Shown: positions 1 to 8,302 of the stretch, piece after piece
Position numbering within the stretch: the stretch's first letter is position 1
Layout of the letters: every line of letters starts with the position of its first letter
Source: Pseudomonadota bacterium
Lineage (GTDB): Bacteria > Desulfobacterota > Desulfovibrionia > Desulfovibrionales > Desulfovibrionaceae
Reading direction: 5' to 3'
Assembly (NCBI GenBank): GCA_023460395.1
Contig: JAEWQB010000015.1
Location: 1-64,000, forward strand
Length of the DNA: 64,000 nucleotides
The notes under the pieces: generated by a model
Seen by the model: only the letters and a program-made list of their open reading frames with translations
What the model was told of the DNA's origin: nothing
The model's database searches: none
Position numbers and translations under genes: made by a program

Positions 1-48
1 CCCATGTTCCCGGCCCGCCTGTGGGTGACTCGCCAAGCCTGCCTTTGC

Positions 49-2061
49 CTAAAATCGTTCAAATTCCGCGTCGTCGTCCATGGAAAGGGCCACTCCGCCT
101 CCGGGCACACGCTTCGGCTCCGGTCCGGGAAGAGAAGGTGTTACGGTGCTGCGCGGACTTTCCTTGCGCACACTGCCATATGACGCGGCGGGAAGACTGC
201 CGGACGTGGTTGTGGCTCGAACCGGGCGGGCCCCCAGAGAAGACACACTGTCATCCAGCCGGAAAAATTCCATGGTATCCTGAAGTTGCGCCGCTTGACT
301 GGCTAACTCTTCCGAAGTGGACGACATCTGCTCCGAAGCGGAGGCATTTTGCTGCACAACCTGATCTAGCTGCTGAATCGCCTTGTTTATCTGCTCCGCC
401 CCCGCATTTTGCTCGTTGGAAGCAGAGGCAATTTCCTGTACCAAATCAGCCGTGCGGCGGATATCGGGAACGAGTTTCACCAGCATGGCTCCGGCTTTTT
501 CCGCCACAGCCACGCTGCTGGAAGAAAGTTCGCTGATCTCGGCAGCGGCTGCCCCGCTGCGTTCCGCCAGTTTGCGCACCTCGGCTGCCACCACGGCAAA
601 CCCTTTACCGTGCTCTCCCGCGCGGGCGGCCTCTATAGCCGCGTTCAGCGCCAGCAGATTTGTCTGCCGGGCAATCTCTTCCACAATAGAAATCTTCTCC
701 GCTATGTGCTTCATCGCCTCAACAGTGCGCCCCACGGCGTCGCCTCCTTCCTGTGCGGACTGCGCGGCCTGTGCGGCAAGCTGTTCCGTTTGGCGGGCAT
801 TTTCCGCGTTGAGACTGATATTGGAACTCATCTGTTCCATGGAAGCGGATATTTCTTCAATACTCGCAGCCTGCTCGGTGGCCCCCTGTGAGAGGCTTTG
901 CGAGGCCACGGAAAGCTCTTCGCTGCCGGACGCCACGTTTTCCGTGGCGGAGGACACTTCGCTAACAATGCCTACCAGCTTGCCCACCATGCGTTTTAAA
1001 CTGGCATAAACGCCCACGGCGTTATCCCGGAAGGCCATCGTCATATCACCGGATGCCAATTGACTGGCTATGGCGTCTATTTCTGAGGGGTCACATCCGA
1101 CCTGCCGCAACACATTACGCGAAAGGATAAAGGCGATAAGCAATCCCACAATCACTGCCACGCATCCCGCGATAAGAATCACCATCCCGGCGATAGCGTT
1201 AGTCTGCTGCAACTGCGTCCCCAGCGCCACCTGCTCCTGCGTGAGCGAATCGTTTATGGATTCGGCGGCAGAGGCCACCTGCGGACCAAGAACATCCAAG
1301 GACTGCGCCACAAGAGTATTCCACTGGTTGGAAACAGCCACCACCTGCCCGAACAGGTCAAAATATCGTCCTTCCGCTCCCCGCACCGCGTCCAACATCT
1401 GCGGATTACCGTGTGGTCCCCGCGCGATCAGGCCCAGTTGCTCGCGCATGCCGGCATATTCCATCTGCACCCTGTCGGAATCCGCCACCGTGCCGGACGT
1501 GAGGAACTTAACCACATACAATCGCGCAAGCAGGAAATGACGCAAAGCAAGCCCCGTTTGCCGACTGACGCCGATATCTCCCGCAGCGGAAGCCCCCAGC
1601 ATCTCAGCCAGCGAAGATTCCATGATCCCGCCAAGTCCTTCCATTTCGCGAATTAACGCGGCCCGTTGCAAGACCAGATCATGCACAACGCTAAAGTCCC
1701 GCTCGTATTTTCCAATGCTCTCAGAGGCGCTGTTAATAAGTCGCATCCGCTCCGGGTTACGGAACATCTGCTGTGCTTGTCCGACCTCTTCGCGCACCAG
1801 ACCAAGGGCTTCTTGATATTTCTGCACCTCCGCTTCGTCACCGGAAACCAGAAACGCCTTCATATGCAAACGCATGGCAAGCATGTGGGTCTGAAGTGCG
1901 CCCGCGAGGATGGAACCACGTGCCAACCCCCGATATTCCACGAAGCCGGAGGACGCCTGACGAATGGTAAAAAATCCGGTCCCGGCCACAATGACCAACA
2001 GCACCAGCACGGTAATGAAACCGGAATACAATTTGGTAGAAAGGCGAAAAGATTTGAACAC
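49..2061 (-). CDS. Methyl-accepting chemotaxis protein
   Basis: Transmembrane chemoreceptor of 670 aa that would signal to CheA/CheW. An N-terminal membrane helix (about residues 9-30) and a second one (about 290-315) bracket a roughly 260-residue mostly helical periplasmic sensor region. After helix 2 a HAMP-like stretch (GCDPSEIDAIA, then SGDMT) leads into the long coiled-coil signalling domain. The highly conserved hairpin tip is present (IARQTNLLALNAAIEAARAG, then GKGFAVVAAEVRKLAERS). The last five residues, EFERF, fit the loose aromatic-x-x-aromatic CheR/CheB tether pentapeptide. I start at a GTG because AAGGAG lies 7 bases upstream; an in-frame GTG 15 codons earlier has no such site. 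The ligand cannot be read from sequence; the sensor domain is not one I recognise. It stands alone, without che genes in view. Confidence 0.93.
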   Translation of the reverse strand: MFKSFRLSTKLYSGFITVLVLLVIVAGTGFFTIRQASSGFVEYRGLARGSILAGALQTHMLAMRLHMKAFLVSGDEAEVQKYQEALGLVREEVGQAQQMFRNPERMRLINSASESIGKYERDFSVVHDLVLQRAALIREMEGLGGIMESSLAEMLGASAAGDIGVSRQTGLALRHFLLARLYVVKFLTSGTVADSDRVQMEYAGMREQLGLIARGPHGNPQMLDAVRGAEGRYFDLFGQVVAVSNQWNTLVAQSLDVLGPQVASAAESINDSLTQEQVALGTQLQQTNAIAGMVILIAGCVAVIVGLLIAFILSRNVLRQVGCDPSEIDAIASQLASGDMTMAFRDNAVGVYASLKRMVGKLVGIVSEVSSATENVASGSEELSVASQSLSQGATEQAASIEEISASMEQMSSNISLNAENARQTEQLAAQAAQSAQEGGDAVGRTVEAMKHIAEKISIVEEIARQTNLLALNAAIEAARAGEHGKGFAVVAAEVRKLAERSGAAAAEISELSSSSVAVAEKAGAMLVKLVPDIRRTADLVQEIASASNEQNAGAEQINKAIQQLDQVVQQNASASEQMSSTSEELASQAAQLQDTMEFFRLDDSVSSLGARPVRATTTSGSLPAASYGSVRKESPRSTVTPSLPGPEPKRVPGGGVALSMDDDAEFERF

Positions 2062-2195
2062 GGCGTTTCTCCTTGCTGTGCGGGCAAATCGGCCCGAAGC
2101 CTGCACGAACGGGAACCATACTCCCGATCCCTTAACGCGCTGCTTTGCCTACTGTTCCATGATTTCACGCCTAGAGGGAATGCACCATAAAGTCC

Positions 2196-2201
2196 ATTAT
2201 A
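2196..2201 (-). promoter_or_regulatory. Possible -10 element for the chemoreceptor gene
   Basis: A perfect TATAAT on the minus strand lies about 135 bases upstream of the GTG start of the chemoreceptor. No convincing -35 box is found 16-18 bases further upstream, so this is only a candidate. Confidence 0.3.
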
Positions 2202-2396
2202 TCCTCGTAATGACGCCCACGGGAGCCTCCCCCCTGAATCCCGGAACCGGCCCGTCGGAAAGCTGACGAGAACACCGGTGGCAGCGCCCGCCACGCTGCG
2301 GTTTCGCCATAAACGCACCTGCAAGCACATTGTATTTTATGCAAAAAACATATCAGGCATCAGGTTTGCTTTGTGGAGGCCAAGGAGAATCCGGCC

Positions 2397-3809
2397 ATGC
2401 ATATCAACCCCCTTTCCGTAGGACGTGTGAGCGACTATCTGGAACGCCTGAAACAAGGCGGGGACGGGCAGAGCCATGCCCTCGGACAAAAAAAGGGAGA
2501 TGGCGTAGGCTCGCGGTTCGCGGCCCTGCTGGATGATCCTCTGGTGGCACTGGGACAGGGAGGCGCCGTACAGGACTTTCTGGGCATTGGCGCAGGCAAG
2601 GCGGCAACTGAAATGTCTCCCATGGAAAACGCCGTATTCGGTGGCATGAATCTGACTAACGTCAAAGCCTTGGCCACACTCACGCAGGTGATGAATACAG
2701 AAGCAAGCCCGTTCGCCTCCATGTTTCGGAACATTGCCACACCGGAAGGCAACGCGGTGCGCATGTCGGTCAATAAAGCCACCGCCGCCCAATCCTACCA
2801 GCGCATGCACGCGCTCATGGAATCGTCCAGCGCCGCCGCTAAAGGCGACATGGAAGGAGCGTTACGCGCCTTGGTCACAGCCGCCGGTACGGGGCAACAA
2901 TCGTCCATGAATCCCTCGGAAACAGACTCCGCCCTGCAAGGCAAGGTGTCTTCCGGCACGCAGGCCTATGCCGCTGGTGCGCACCCGGCAGGCACGGTTG
3001 AAGCCGCACCAGCCGGGACCACAACGGGGGTGGCGGGCAATGTCATCCCTAAGGACGCCGCTGGCACGGTTGGCCCGCTTGGTGGGCGGACAGGCTCCAT
3101 CACGGCAACGCAGGGAACAGCTCTGGAGCAGGAGGCGCAAGTTGCCTTTGCGGAAGCGCGCGCCCACGTGCAGACAAACGGCTCGTACCAGCCCGGAGCG
3201 CTTTCGGCGTTGTTTGAATCTGGAAAAGATGGAATAGCCGCCATTGGTTACGACAGACGCGGCGGCACCTCTTACGGCAAATACCAATTGTCTTCCCGCG
3301 CGGGAACCATGGACGCGTTTATCGAGTATCTTGAAAACAACGCTCCAGATATCGGCGCGAATTTACGCGAAGCCGGACGCGCCAATACCGGCTCCCGGCG
3401 TGGTGCTATGCCCACAGCATGGCAAACTGCGGCTGCCGCACAGCCCGAACGGTTTGAAGCATTGCAGGACAGCTTCATTCACAGCAACAATTTTTATCCC
3501 GCCTTCCGGGCTATCAGCAAGGCCATGAACCTGAACACCATGGCTCCCGCCCTGCAAGAAGTGCTTTTCTCCACGGCGGTGCATCATGGTCCCACCGGCG
3601 CGGTACGTATTTTCGCCAGAGCCTACGGCTCCAATGGCGGCTTTCAGTCAGGCCAAGAAGCCGATTTCATCCGCAACATCTACCAGATACGGCAAGGACA
3701 ATTTGGTTCTTCCACCCAGCAAATACGCACAGCCGTACAGGGCCGCCTTGGGGATGAACTGCGCATGGCACTGAGCATGCTTGAACAGGGACAGAACAGT
3801 CTGGCCTAG
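2397..3809 (+). CDS. Lysozyme-like domain protein, unknown role
   Basis: Protein of 470 aa. The first ~240 residues are Ala/Gly/Thr-rich, of low complexity and probably a linker or export-type region, without a signal peptide or membrane helix. The last ~230 residues form a distinct domain beginning near ALFESGKDGIAAIGYD and containing GGTSYGKYQLSS, the G-x-SYG-x-YQ pattern typical of muramidase-like folds in phage and secretion-system cell-wall hydrolases, with an upstream Glu that could be catalytic. The start is set by AAGGAG nine bases upstream; a GTG at 2373 overlaps that site. The neighbours (chemoreceptor, permease) give no clue. Peptidoglycan binding or cleavage is inference from the motif; a role in flagellar or secretion-apparatus assembly is possible but unproven. 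Confidence 0.6.
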   Translation: MHINPLSVGRVSDYLERLKQGGDGQSHALGQKKGDGVGSRFAALLDDPLVALGQGGAVQDFLGIGAGKAATEMSPMENAVFGGMNLTNVKALATLTQVMNTEASPFASMFRNIATPEGNAVRMSVNKATAAQSYQRMHALMESSSAAAKGDMEGALRALVTAAGTGQQSSMNPSETDSALQGKVSSGTQAYAAGAHPAGTVEAAPAGTTTGVAGNVIPKDAAGTVGPLGGRTGSITATQGTALEQEAQVAFAEARAHVQTNGSYQPGALSALFESGKDGIAAIGYDRRGGTSYGKYQLSSRAGTMDAFIEYLENNAPDIGANLREAGRANTGSRRGAMPTAWQTAAAAQPERFEALQDSFIHSNNFYPAFRAISKAMNLNTMAPALQEVLFSTAVHHGPTGAVRIFARAYGSNGGFQSGQEADFIRNIYQIRQGQFGSSTQQIRTAVQGRLGDELRMALSMLEQGQNSLA

Positions 3810-3977
3810 CCGCCCCCGCACGAAACGCGTACACCAGACCGGCGGTACCTTGGCGAAGTTTTTCACCCCATGAATGTTCCGTTGTCTGATTCGATCCTTC
3901 ATCGGTTCCCTTTTCAGGAAGCGAAGGCTACACTAGGTCGCGCGTAACGCGTAGATCTTTTCAACGGAATATACACC

Positions 3978-4949
3978 ATGCTCGATTCGCTTCTCCGCAT
4001 TCTTCCTGTTTTTCTCATTATCGCTTTCGGCGTTTTGCTAGATATCCGGCGCGTTCTGCCCAAACAGACAGGCTCCGTCATTGGTTCTTACGCTCTGTAT
4101 GTGGCGCTGCCCGCCCTGCTGCTCCATATTCTCGCGGGGTCCACTCCCGACCGCCTGCTTCATGGCGGATTTTGGGTGGGCCTTCTGGGCACGCAGGTCG
4201 TCCTCTATGTGGGAGTTTTCAGCACGGAAATGGCATTTTCCCGAAGGGGACAAGGTCCAGCGGCGGTTATCGCGCTGGCTTCCAGTTGCTCCAACGTGGC
4301 GTTCATCGGTCTTCCCGTGGTTCTGAGCCTGATGCCGAACAACCCGGAAGCTCTGGTTGCTGCCGGGCTGGGCGTCTTCATCCCCAACCTTATTGTCATT
4401 CCCTGTCAGATCCATCTGGATATACTCCGCAACGCTGAAGGAGGAGGCCACACCTCTTTAGGAACCCTGCTGCGTTCCGTTTTTCTGAATCCCATGATGC
4501 TGGCTACCGCCACGGGCATGGCACTGGGCCTCTCTGAACTGGGTCTGCCCGGTCCTGTGGACGGCGCGGCGCAGATGCTGGGCAACACAGCGGCCCCCTG
4601 TATGCTGCTGGCGCTTGGTCTGGACCTGCGCGATAAAGTTTACACGGCCCTGCACGGCGAACGCCGCCTCAACCTCATTCGGTTGTCCGGTGCCAGCATG
4701 GTCAAATTAGTCATAAATCCTTTGCTGGCATGGTTGTTTCTGAGCCTTGCAGGAGTTACCGGAACGTGGCTGGCAGTGGGGGTCATCATGAGCGGCACCG
4801 CCACGGCTCTTCTTACCTATGTCATTGCGGATATTTACAATCACACCCCCGAAGAAGTTGCCATGGTAGCCGTGGTAACTAATTCGCTTAATCTTCTCTC
4901 TCTTACCGCGCTGACGGAACTGCTCCGCTGGCAGGGGCTGCTGCCATAA
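3978..4949 (+). CDS. AEC-family (auxin efflux carrier-like) permease
   Basis: Integral membrane protein of 323 aa with about ten hydrophobic helices in two five-helix halves, the architecture of the AEC/Mem_trans family whose bacterial members export or import small organic acids such as malate or malonate. Family-like stretches include YALYVALPALLL in helix 2 and ALASSCSNVAFIGLPVVLSL in the first-half crossover helix, plus TAAPCMLLALGLDL in the second half. The ribosome site is weak (GGA about 10 bases upstream). It appears to be a single-gene unit. Substrate unknown. Confidence 0.88.
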   Translation: MLDSLLRILPVFLIIAFGVLLDIRRVLPKQTGSVIGSYALYVALPALLLHILAGSTPDRLLHGGFWVGLLGTQVVLYVGVFSTEMAFSRRGQGPAAVIALASSCSNVAFIGLPVVLSLMPNNPEALVAAGLGVFIPNLIVIPCQIHLDILRNAEGGGHTSLGTLLRSVFLNPMMLATATGMALGLSELGLPGPVDGAAQMLGNTAAPCMLLALGLDLRDKVYTALHGERRLNLIRLSGASMVKLVINPLLAWLFLSLAGVTGTWLAVGVIMSGTATALLTYVIADIYNHTPEEVAMVAVVTNSLNLLSLTALTELLRWQGLLP

Positions 4950-5124
4950 CGCCCCGCCGTATGCGGAAGCAGGCCCCCGTCACTGTTACGCCACAGAACA
5001 ACACTGCACATGTCACTCGTTCGTCACGTCAGGGTCACGGCGCGGGCGCATCTCTTTTGACAGAGGTTCAGGCGGTGCCGGTCATGGTGAGCGGTTCCTC
5101 CCGAACCCGGACAAAGGAGGGACC

Positions 5125-7782
5125 ATGGGCCAGCGCACGGAATCCGGCGACGGCAGACGAAAACAATACCGGGAGAGTGCGTGGGAAGCCCGGTTGCGCA
5201 CCGCAGGCATGCGCATCGCGGCGACACAAGGAACACCTCACCCCAAAGGCACCGCTAACCCGGATACGCTTCACTCTCCTGCCGATACGCCACAAAGCGG
5301 CGTTCTCTTAAAAGCCGACCTGCATGTGCATTCCCGCTTCTCCACCCGCCCTTCCGAATGGATTCTTCAGAAACTTGGCTGCGCGGAGAGCTACACCGCC
5401 CCCAAGACCATTTACGATACCGCTCTGCGTCTGGGCATGGACCTTGTTACCATAACCGACCACAACACGATTGACGGCGCACTGGAAATAGCCGATCTGC
5501 CGGGAGCGTTCATCTCTGAGGAAGTGACCGCGTATTTCCCCGAAGACCAGTGCAAGCTGCACGTGCTGTGTTATGATATTTCTGAAGCGCAGCACCGGGA
5601 AATCCAGCGCCTGCGCGGAAATGTGTATGAACTAGTGGATTATTTCCTCCATGAATCCATACCGCATGCCATGGCGCACGCTCTGTACTCGCTGAACGGC
5701 AAGCTCACGCCCGGTCATGTGGAGCGCCTGCTCCTGCTCTTCCGCACCTTCGAGCTTAACGGCTCACGCAATGAAGCGCTGAATGACACCCTGCGCGCCC
5801 TGTTGGATTCACTGGACCGGCACTCCATGGAACGCATGTCCGACCAGCATGGCATTCTCCCGCGCATGGAAAAGCCATGGGAAAAATATCTCATCGCCGG
5901 ATCGGACGATCACTCTTCCTTAAACATCGCCCGCCGCCACACCGCCGTCTCCGGTGTGCGGGAAGAAGGGCGTGAACGCATACGCGGCTTTCTGCAGGGC
6001 ATCACCGATGGTCGTTCCGCTCCACAAGGCGACACCGCCCAGCCGGAAACCATGGCGCACAACCTCTACTCCATCGCCTACCAATTTTATAAAAATCGCT
6101 TACAGCTCGGTCGCCACGTCAACCGCGATCTGTTGCTACGTTTTGCAGACCGCAGCCTGACCGCAGCCCCGGAACCGGAAGGCGGCTTTATTACCCGCTT
6201 GCACGGGCTTATGGGATTTCGGCGCCCCAAGCTGCCGTTCGCCCGTCCGCCCCGCAATGTGCAAGGCTTGCTGCAAAAAGAAGCCGAAGCCATTATCTGG
6301 AACGATGAAGAACTGCGAGGGCTTGTCCATTCTCTGGAAAACAACGGCATATCCACGGAGCAGGCATGGTTCCGGTTTGTGAACCACGCCTCGGAAACTG
6401 TGCTGCGCAATCTTGCCGATTCCATGATGGGACACGCCATGGGGGCCAACCTGTTCAGCGTGTTCAACACCATTGGCGCGGCAGGCTCGCTCTACACCAT
6501 GCTGGCACCCTACTTTGTAGCCTATACGCTCTTCACGCGGGACAGACAGTTTTGCAACCAATGCCGCGAGCATTTCACTCCTGACGCGTCTCGCAACGAA
6601 ACCCTGCGCATAGGGCACTTCACAGACACGTACTACGACGTGAACGGCGTGGCGCGTACCCTGCAAATGCAACTAGATTTTGCGCACAAAACAGGTCGGA
6701 ATCTCACAGTGGTCACATGCGTGCCCGCAGCATCCTCCACAGATGAACCGTTTGCGGAGCACGAAAGAGAGGGAGTCGCCAACTTTGAGCCGATCGGCGA
6801 ATTCTCCATGCCGGAATACCGGAATCTGCGCCTGTTTTATCCCCCCGTACTGCGCATGCTCCGCTACGCGTATGAACAAAACTTCACGCAAATCCACTCC
6901 GCCACTCCCGGCCCGGTGGGGTTGGTGGCACTTGCCATAGCCCGTATTCTGCAAATTCCCATTCACGGCACCTACCACACAGCCTTCCCGCAATACGTGA
7001 GCATGCTTACAGACGATGCCGCGTTGGAAGAAGCCATGTGGCGATATATGATATGGTATTACAACCAGATGGATCGCGTGTACGTGCCCTCGCGTGCCAC
7101 CGGGGACGAACTGGTGGCAAAAGGGCTGCCCGCCAGCAAGGTAGTGTACTATCGCCGGGGGGTGGACACTGGCCGCTTTCACCCCCGGTTTCGCAACGGA
7201 TTTTTTTCCCGCTACGGAGTGCAGCCAGCGCAGTTTGGAGCGAATCCGGGAGAATGCCTGCTACTCTATGTCGGGCGCATATCCCGCGAAAAAAATCTCC
7301 ATGTGCTTTCGCGGGCGTTTCGCATGGCAACAGGGCGCTACCGCGCACTGCGGCTCGTGGTGGTGGGAGATGGTCCCTACCGGGAAGAAATGGAACGGGA
7401 ACTTGCCGGATTGCCCACCACATTTACCGGCTACCTTTCCGGCGAAGCATTGGCGGCGGCCTACGCCTCGTCCAGCGTATTCGTTTTTCCTTCCGGGACA
7501 GACACGTTCGGCAATGTGGTGCTGGAAGCACAGGCATCCGGTCTGCCGGTCATTGTCACGGATAAGGGCGGCCCCAAGGAAAATTTAATCACCGGCGAAA
7601 CCGGGCATGTGGTTCCAGAAGGCAACGCGGCGGAACTCGCCGGGGCCATTGTTTTTCTGGCCAGTCAGCCGGAATTGCGCGAACACATGGGCAAAGCGGC
7701 TCGGCAGTACGCCGAAGGCCGTTCCTTCGAAGCCTGCTTTATTCGCCAGTGGCATATGTACGAGGGAAAAAACGCGGCCTGA
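5125..7782 (+). CDS. PHP-domain / GT4 glycosyltransferase fusion protein
   Basis: Two enzymes in one 885-residue chain. Residues ~68-300 form a PHP metal-dependent phosphoesterase-type domain: DLHVHSRFS, TITDHNTIDGA, an EEVTAYF acidic site and GSDDHSS are the metal-binding motifs in order. After a middle region of about 180 residues, residues ~495-880 form a GT-B fold glycosyltransferase of family 4: GHFTDTYYDVNGVART at its start, YVGRISREKNLHVL, and the nucleotide-sugar motif DTFGNVVLEAQASGLPVIV. The C-terminal part resembles mannosyltransferases that act on lipid or glycosylglycerol acceptors. AAAGGAGGGACC directly precedes the ATG. One could expect transfer of a sugar from an activated donor and hydrolysis of a phosphorylated product or intermediate by the PHP part, but acceptor and product are not readable from the sequence. 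Confidence 0.88.
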   Translation: MGQRTESGDGRRKQYRESAWEARLRTAGMRIAATQGTPHPKGTANPDTLHSPADTPQSGVLLKADLHVHSRFSTRPSEWILQKLGCAESYTAPKTIYDTALRLGMDLVTITDHNTIDGALEIADLPGAFISEEVTAYFPEDQCKLHVLCYDISEAQHREIQRLRGNVYELVDYFLHESIPHAMAHALYSLNGKLTPGHVERLLLLFRTFELNGSRNEALNDTLRALLDSLDRHSMERMSDQHGILPRMEKPWEKYLIAGSDDHSSLNIARRHTAVSGVREEGRERIRGFLQGITDGRSAPQGDTAQPETMAHNLYSIAYQFYKNRLQLGRHVNRDLLLRFADRSLTAAPEPEGGFITRLHGLMGFRRPKLPFARPPRNVQGLLQKEAEAIIWNDEELRGLVHSLENNGISTEQAWFRFVNHASETVLRNLADSMMGHAMGANLFSVFNTIGAAGSLYTMLAPYFVAYTLFTRDRQFCNQCREHFTPDASRNETLRIGHFTDTYYDVNGVARTLQMQLDFAHKTGRNLTVVTCVPAASSTDEPFAEHEREGVANFEPIGEFSMPEYRNLRLFYPPVLRMLRYAYEQNFTQIHSATPGPVGLVALAIARILQIPIHGTYHTAFPQYVSMLTDDAALEEAMWRYMIWYYNQMDRVYVPSRATGDELVAKGLPASKVVYYRRGVDTGRFHPRFRNGFFSRYGVQPAQFGANPGECLLLYVGRISREKNLHVLSRAFRMATGRYRALRLVVVGDGPYREEMERELAGLPTTFTGYLSGEALAAAYASSSVFVFPSGTDTFGNVVLEAQASGLPVIVTDKGGPKENLITGETGHVVPEGNAAELAGAIVFLASQPELREHMGKAARQYAEGRSFEACFIRQWHMYEGKNAA

Positions 7783-7819
7783 CTGCGGATCAAAGATTGC
7801 CGCATCCGCGTCATGGCCT

Positions 7820-8290
7820 CTAGATAAGCCGGTCAAAAATCAGCCGGTACATGGCGCGGATGCCGAGGGCCATTTTGAGACGGGCCTTTTCTTTTTCTGG
7901 AGTCTCCACTGGCAAAACGCCGGTAAGAAACTCCGCCACTTCGGAAAAGTCCTTATCCTTATGCTTATCCAAAAGCGTTGTGTAAACTTCCACGCTGCGC
8001 AGTAGCAGCTCCACATTCTTGTTACTGCCTTTAGCCGTGTACGGGTACCGGCTCAGAAACTCCTCGTAGACCAACAGGTGCTCAGACGGGAAGGATTTCT
8101 GCAACGCCAGCCCCCACAGGGCGATAAACAACGCTGTCAGTTCACGCCGCGCCTTCTTGCGTTTGGTGAACTGAAAGCGTCCTATGCCCAAAAAGGCTAA
8201 CTCCCGTTCAAGGTCGTAGGATTGCAGCAGCACGGAAAACGTGCGGATAAGCTCGTCGCTGGAATACTCGATGGGTTGCACGTGGGGCAT
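7820..8290 (-). CDS. Conserved-looking hypothetical protein
   Basis: Small soluble protein of 156 aa, predicted mostly helical and basic in the middle (FTKRKKARRE), with no signal peptide or membrane helix and no domain I recognise. It begins 12 bases after the stop codon of the upstream DEAD-box helicase gene and is probably cotranscribed with it, which hints at an RNA-related role without proving one. The ribosome site is poor (TAGG), suggesting translational coupling. It converges with the glycosyltransferase gene with only 37 bases between them and no strong terminator. Confidence 0.75.
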   Translation of the reverse strand: MPHVQPIEYSSDELIRTFSVLLQSYDLERELAFLGIGRFQFTKRKKARRELTALFIALWGLALQKSFPSEHLLVYEEFLSRYPYTAKGSNKNVELLLRSVEVYTTLLDKHKDKDFSEVAEFLTGVLPVETPEKEKARLKMALGIRAMYRLIFDRLI

Positions 8291-8302
8291 CCTAATAAGA
8301 GA

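Noticed and set aside
2200..2396. Cyclic-di-GMP riboswitch upstream of the lysozyme-like gene
   Set aside because: The conserved GEMM core sequences are absent; only simple GC-rich pairings are seen.
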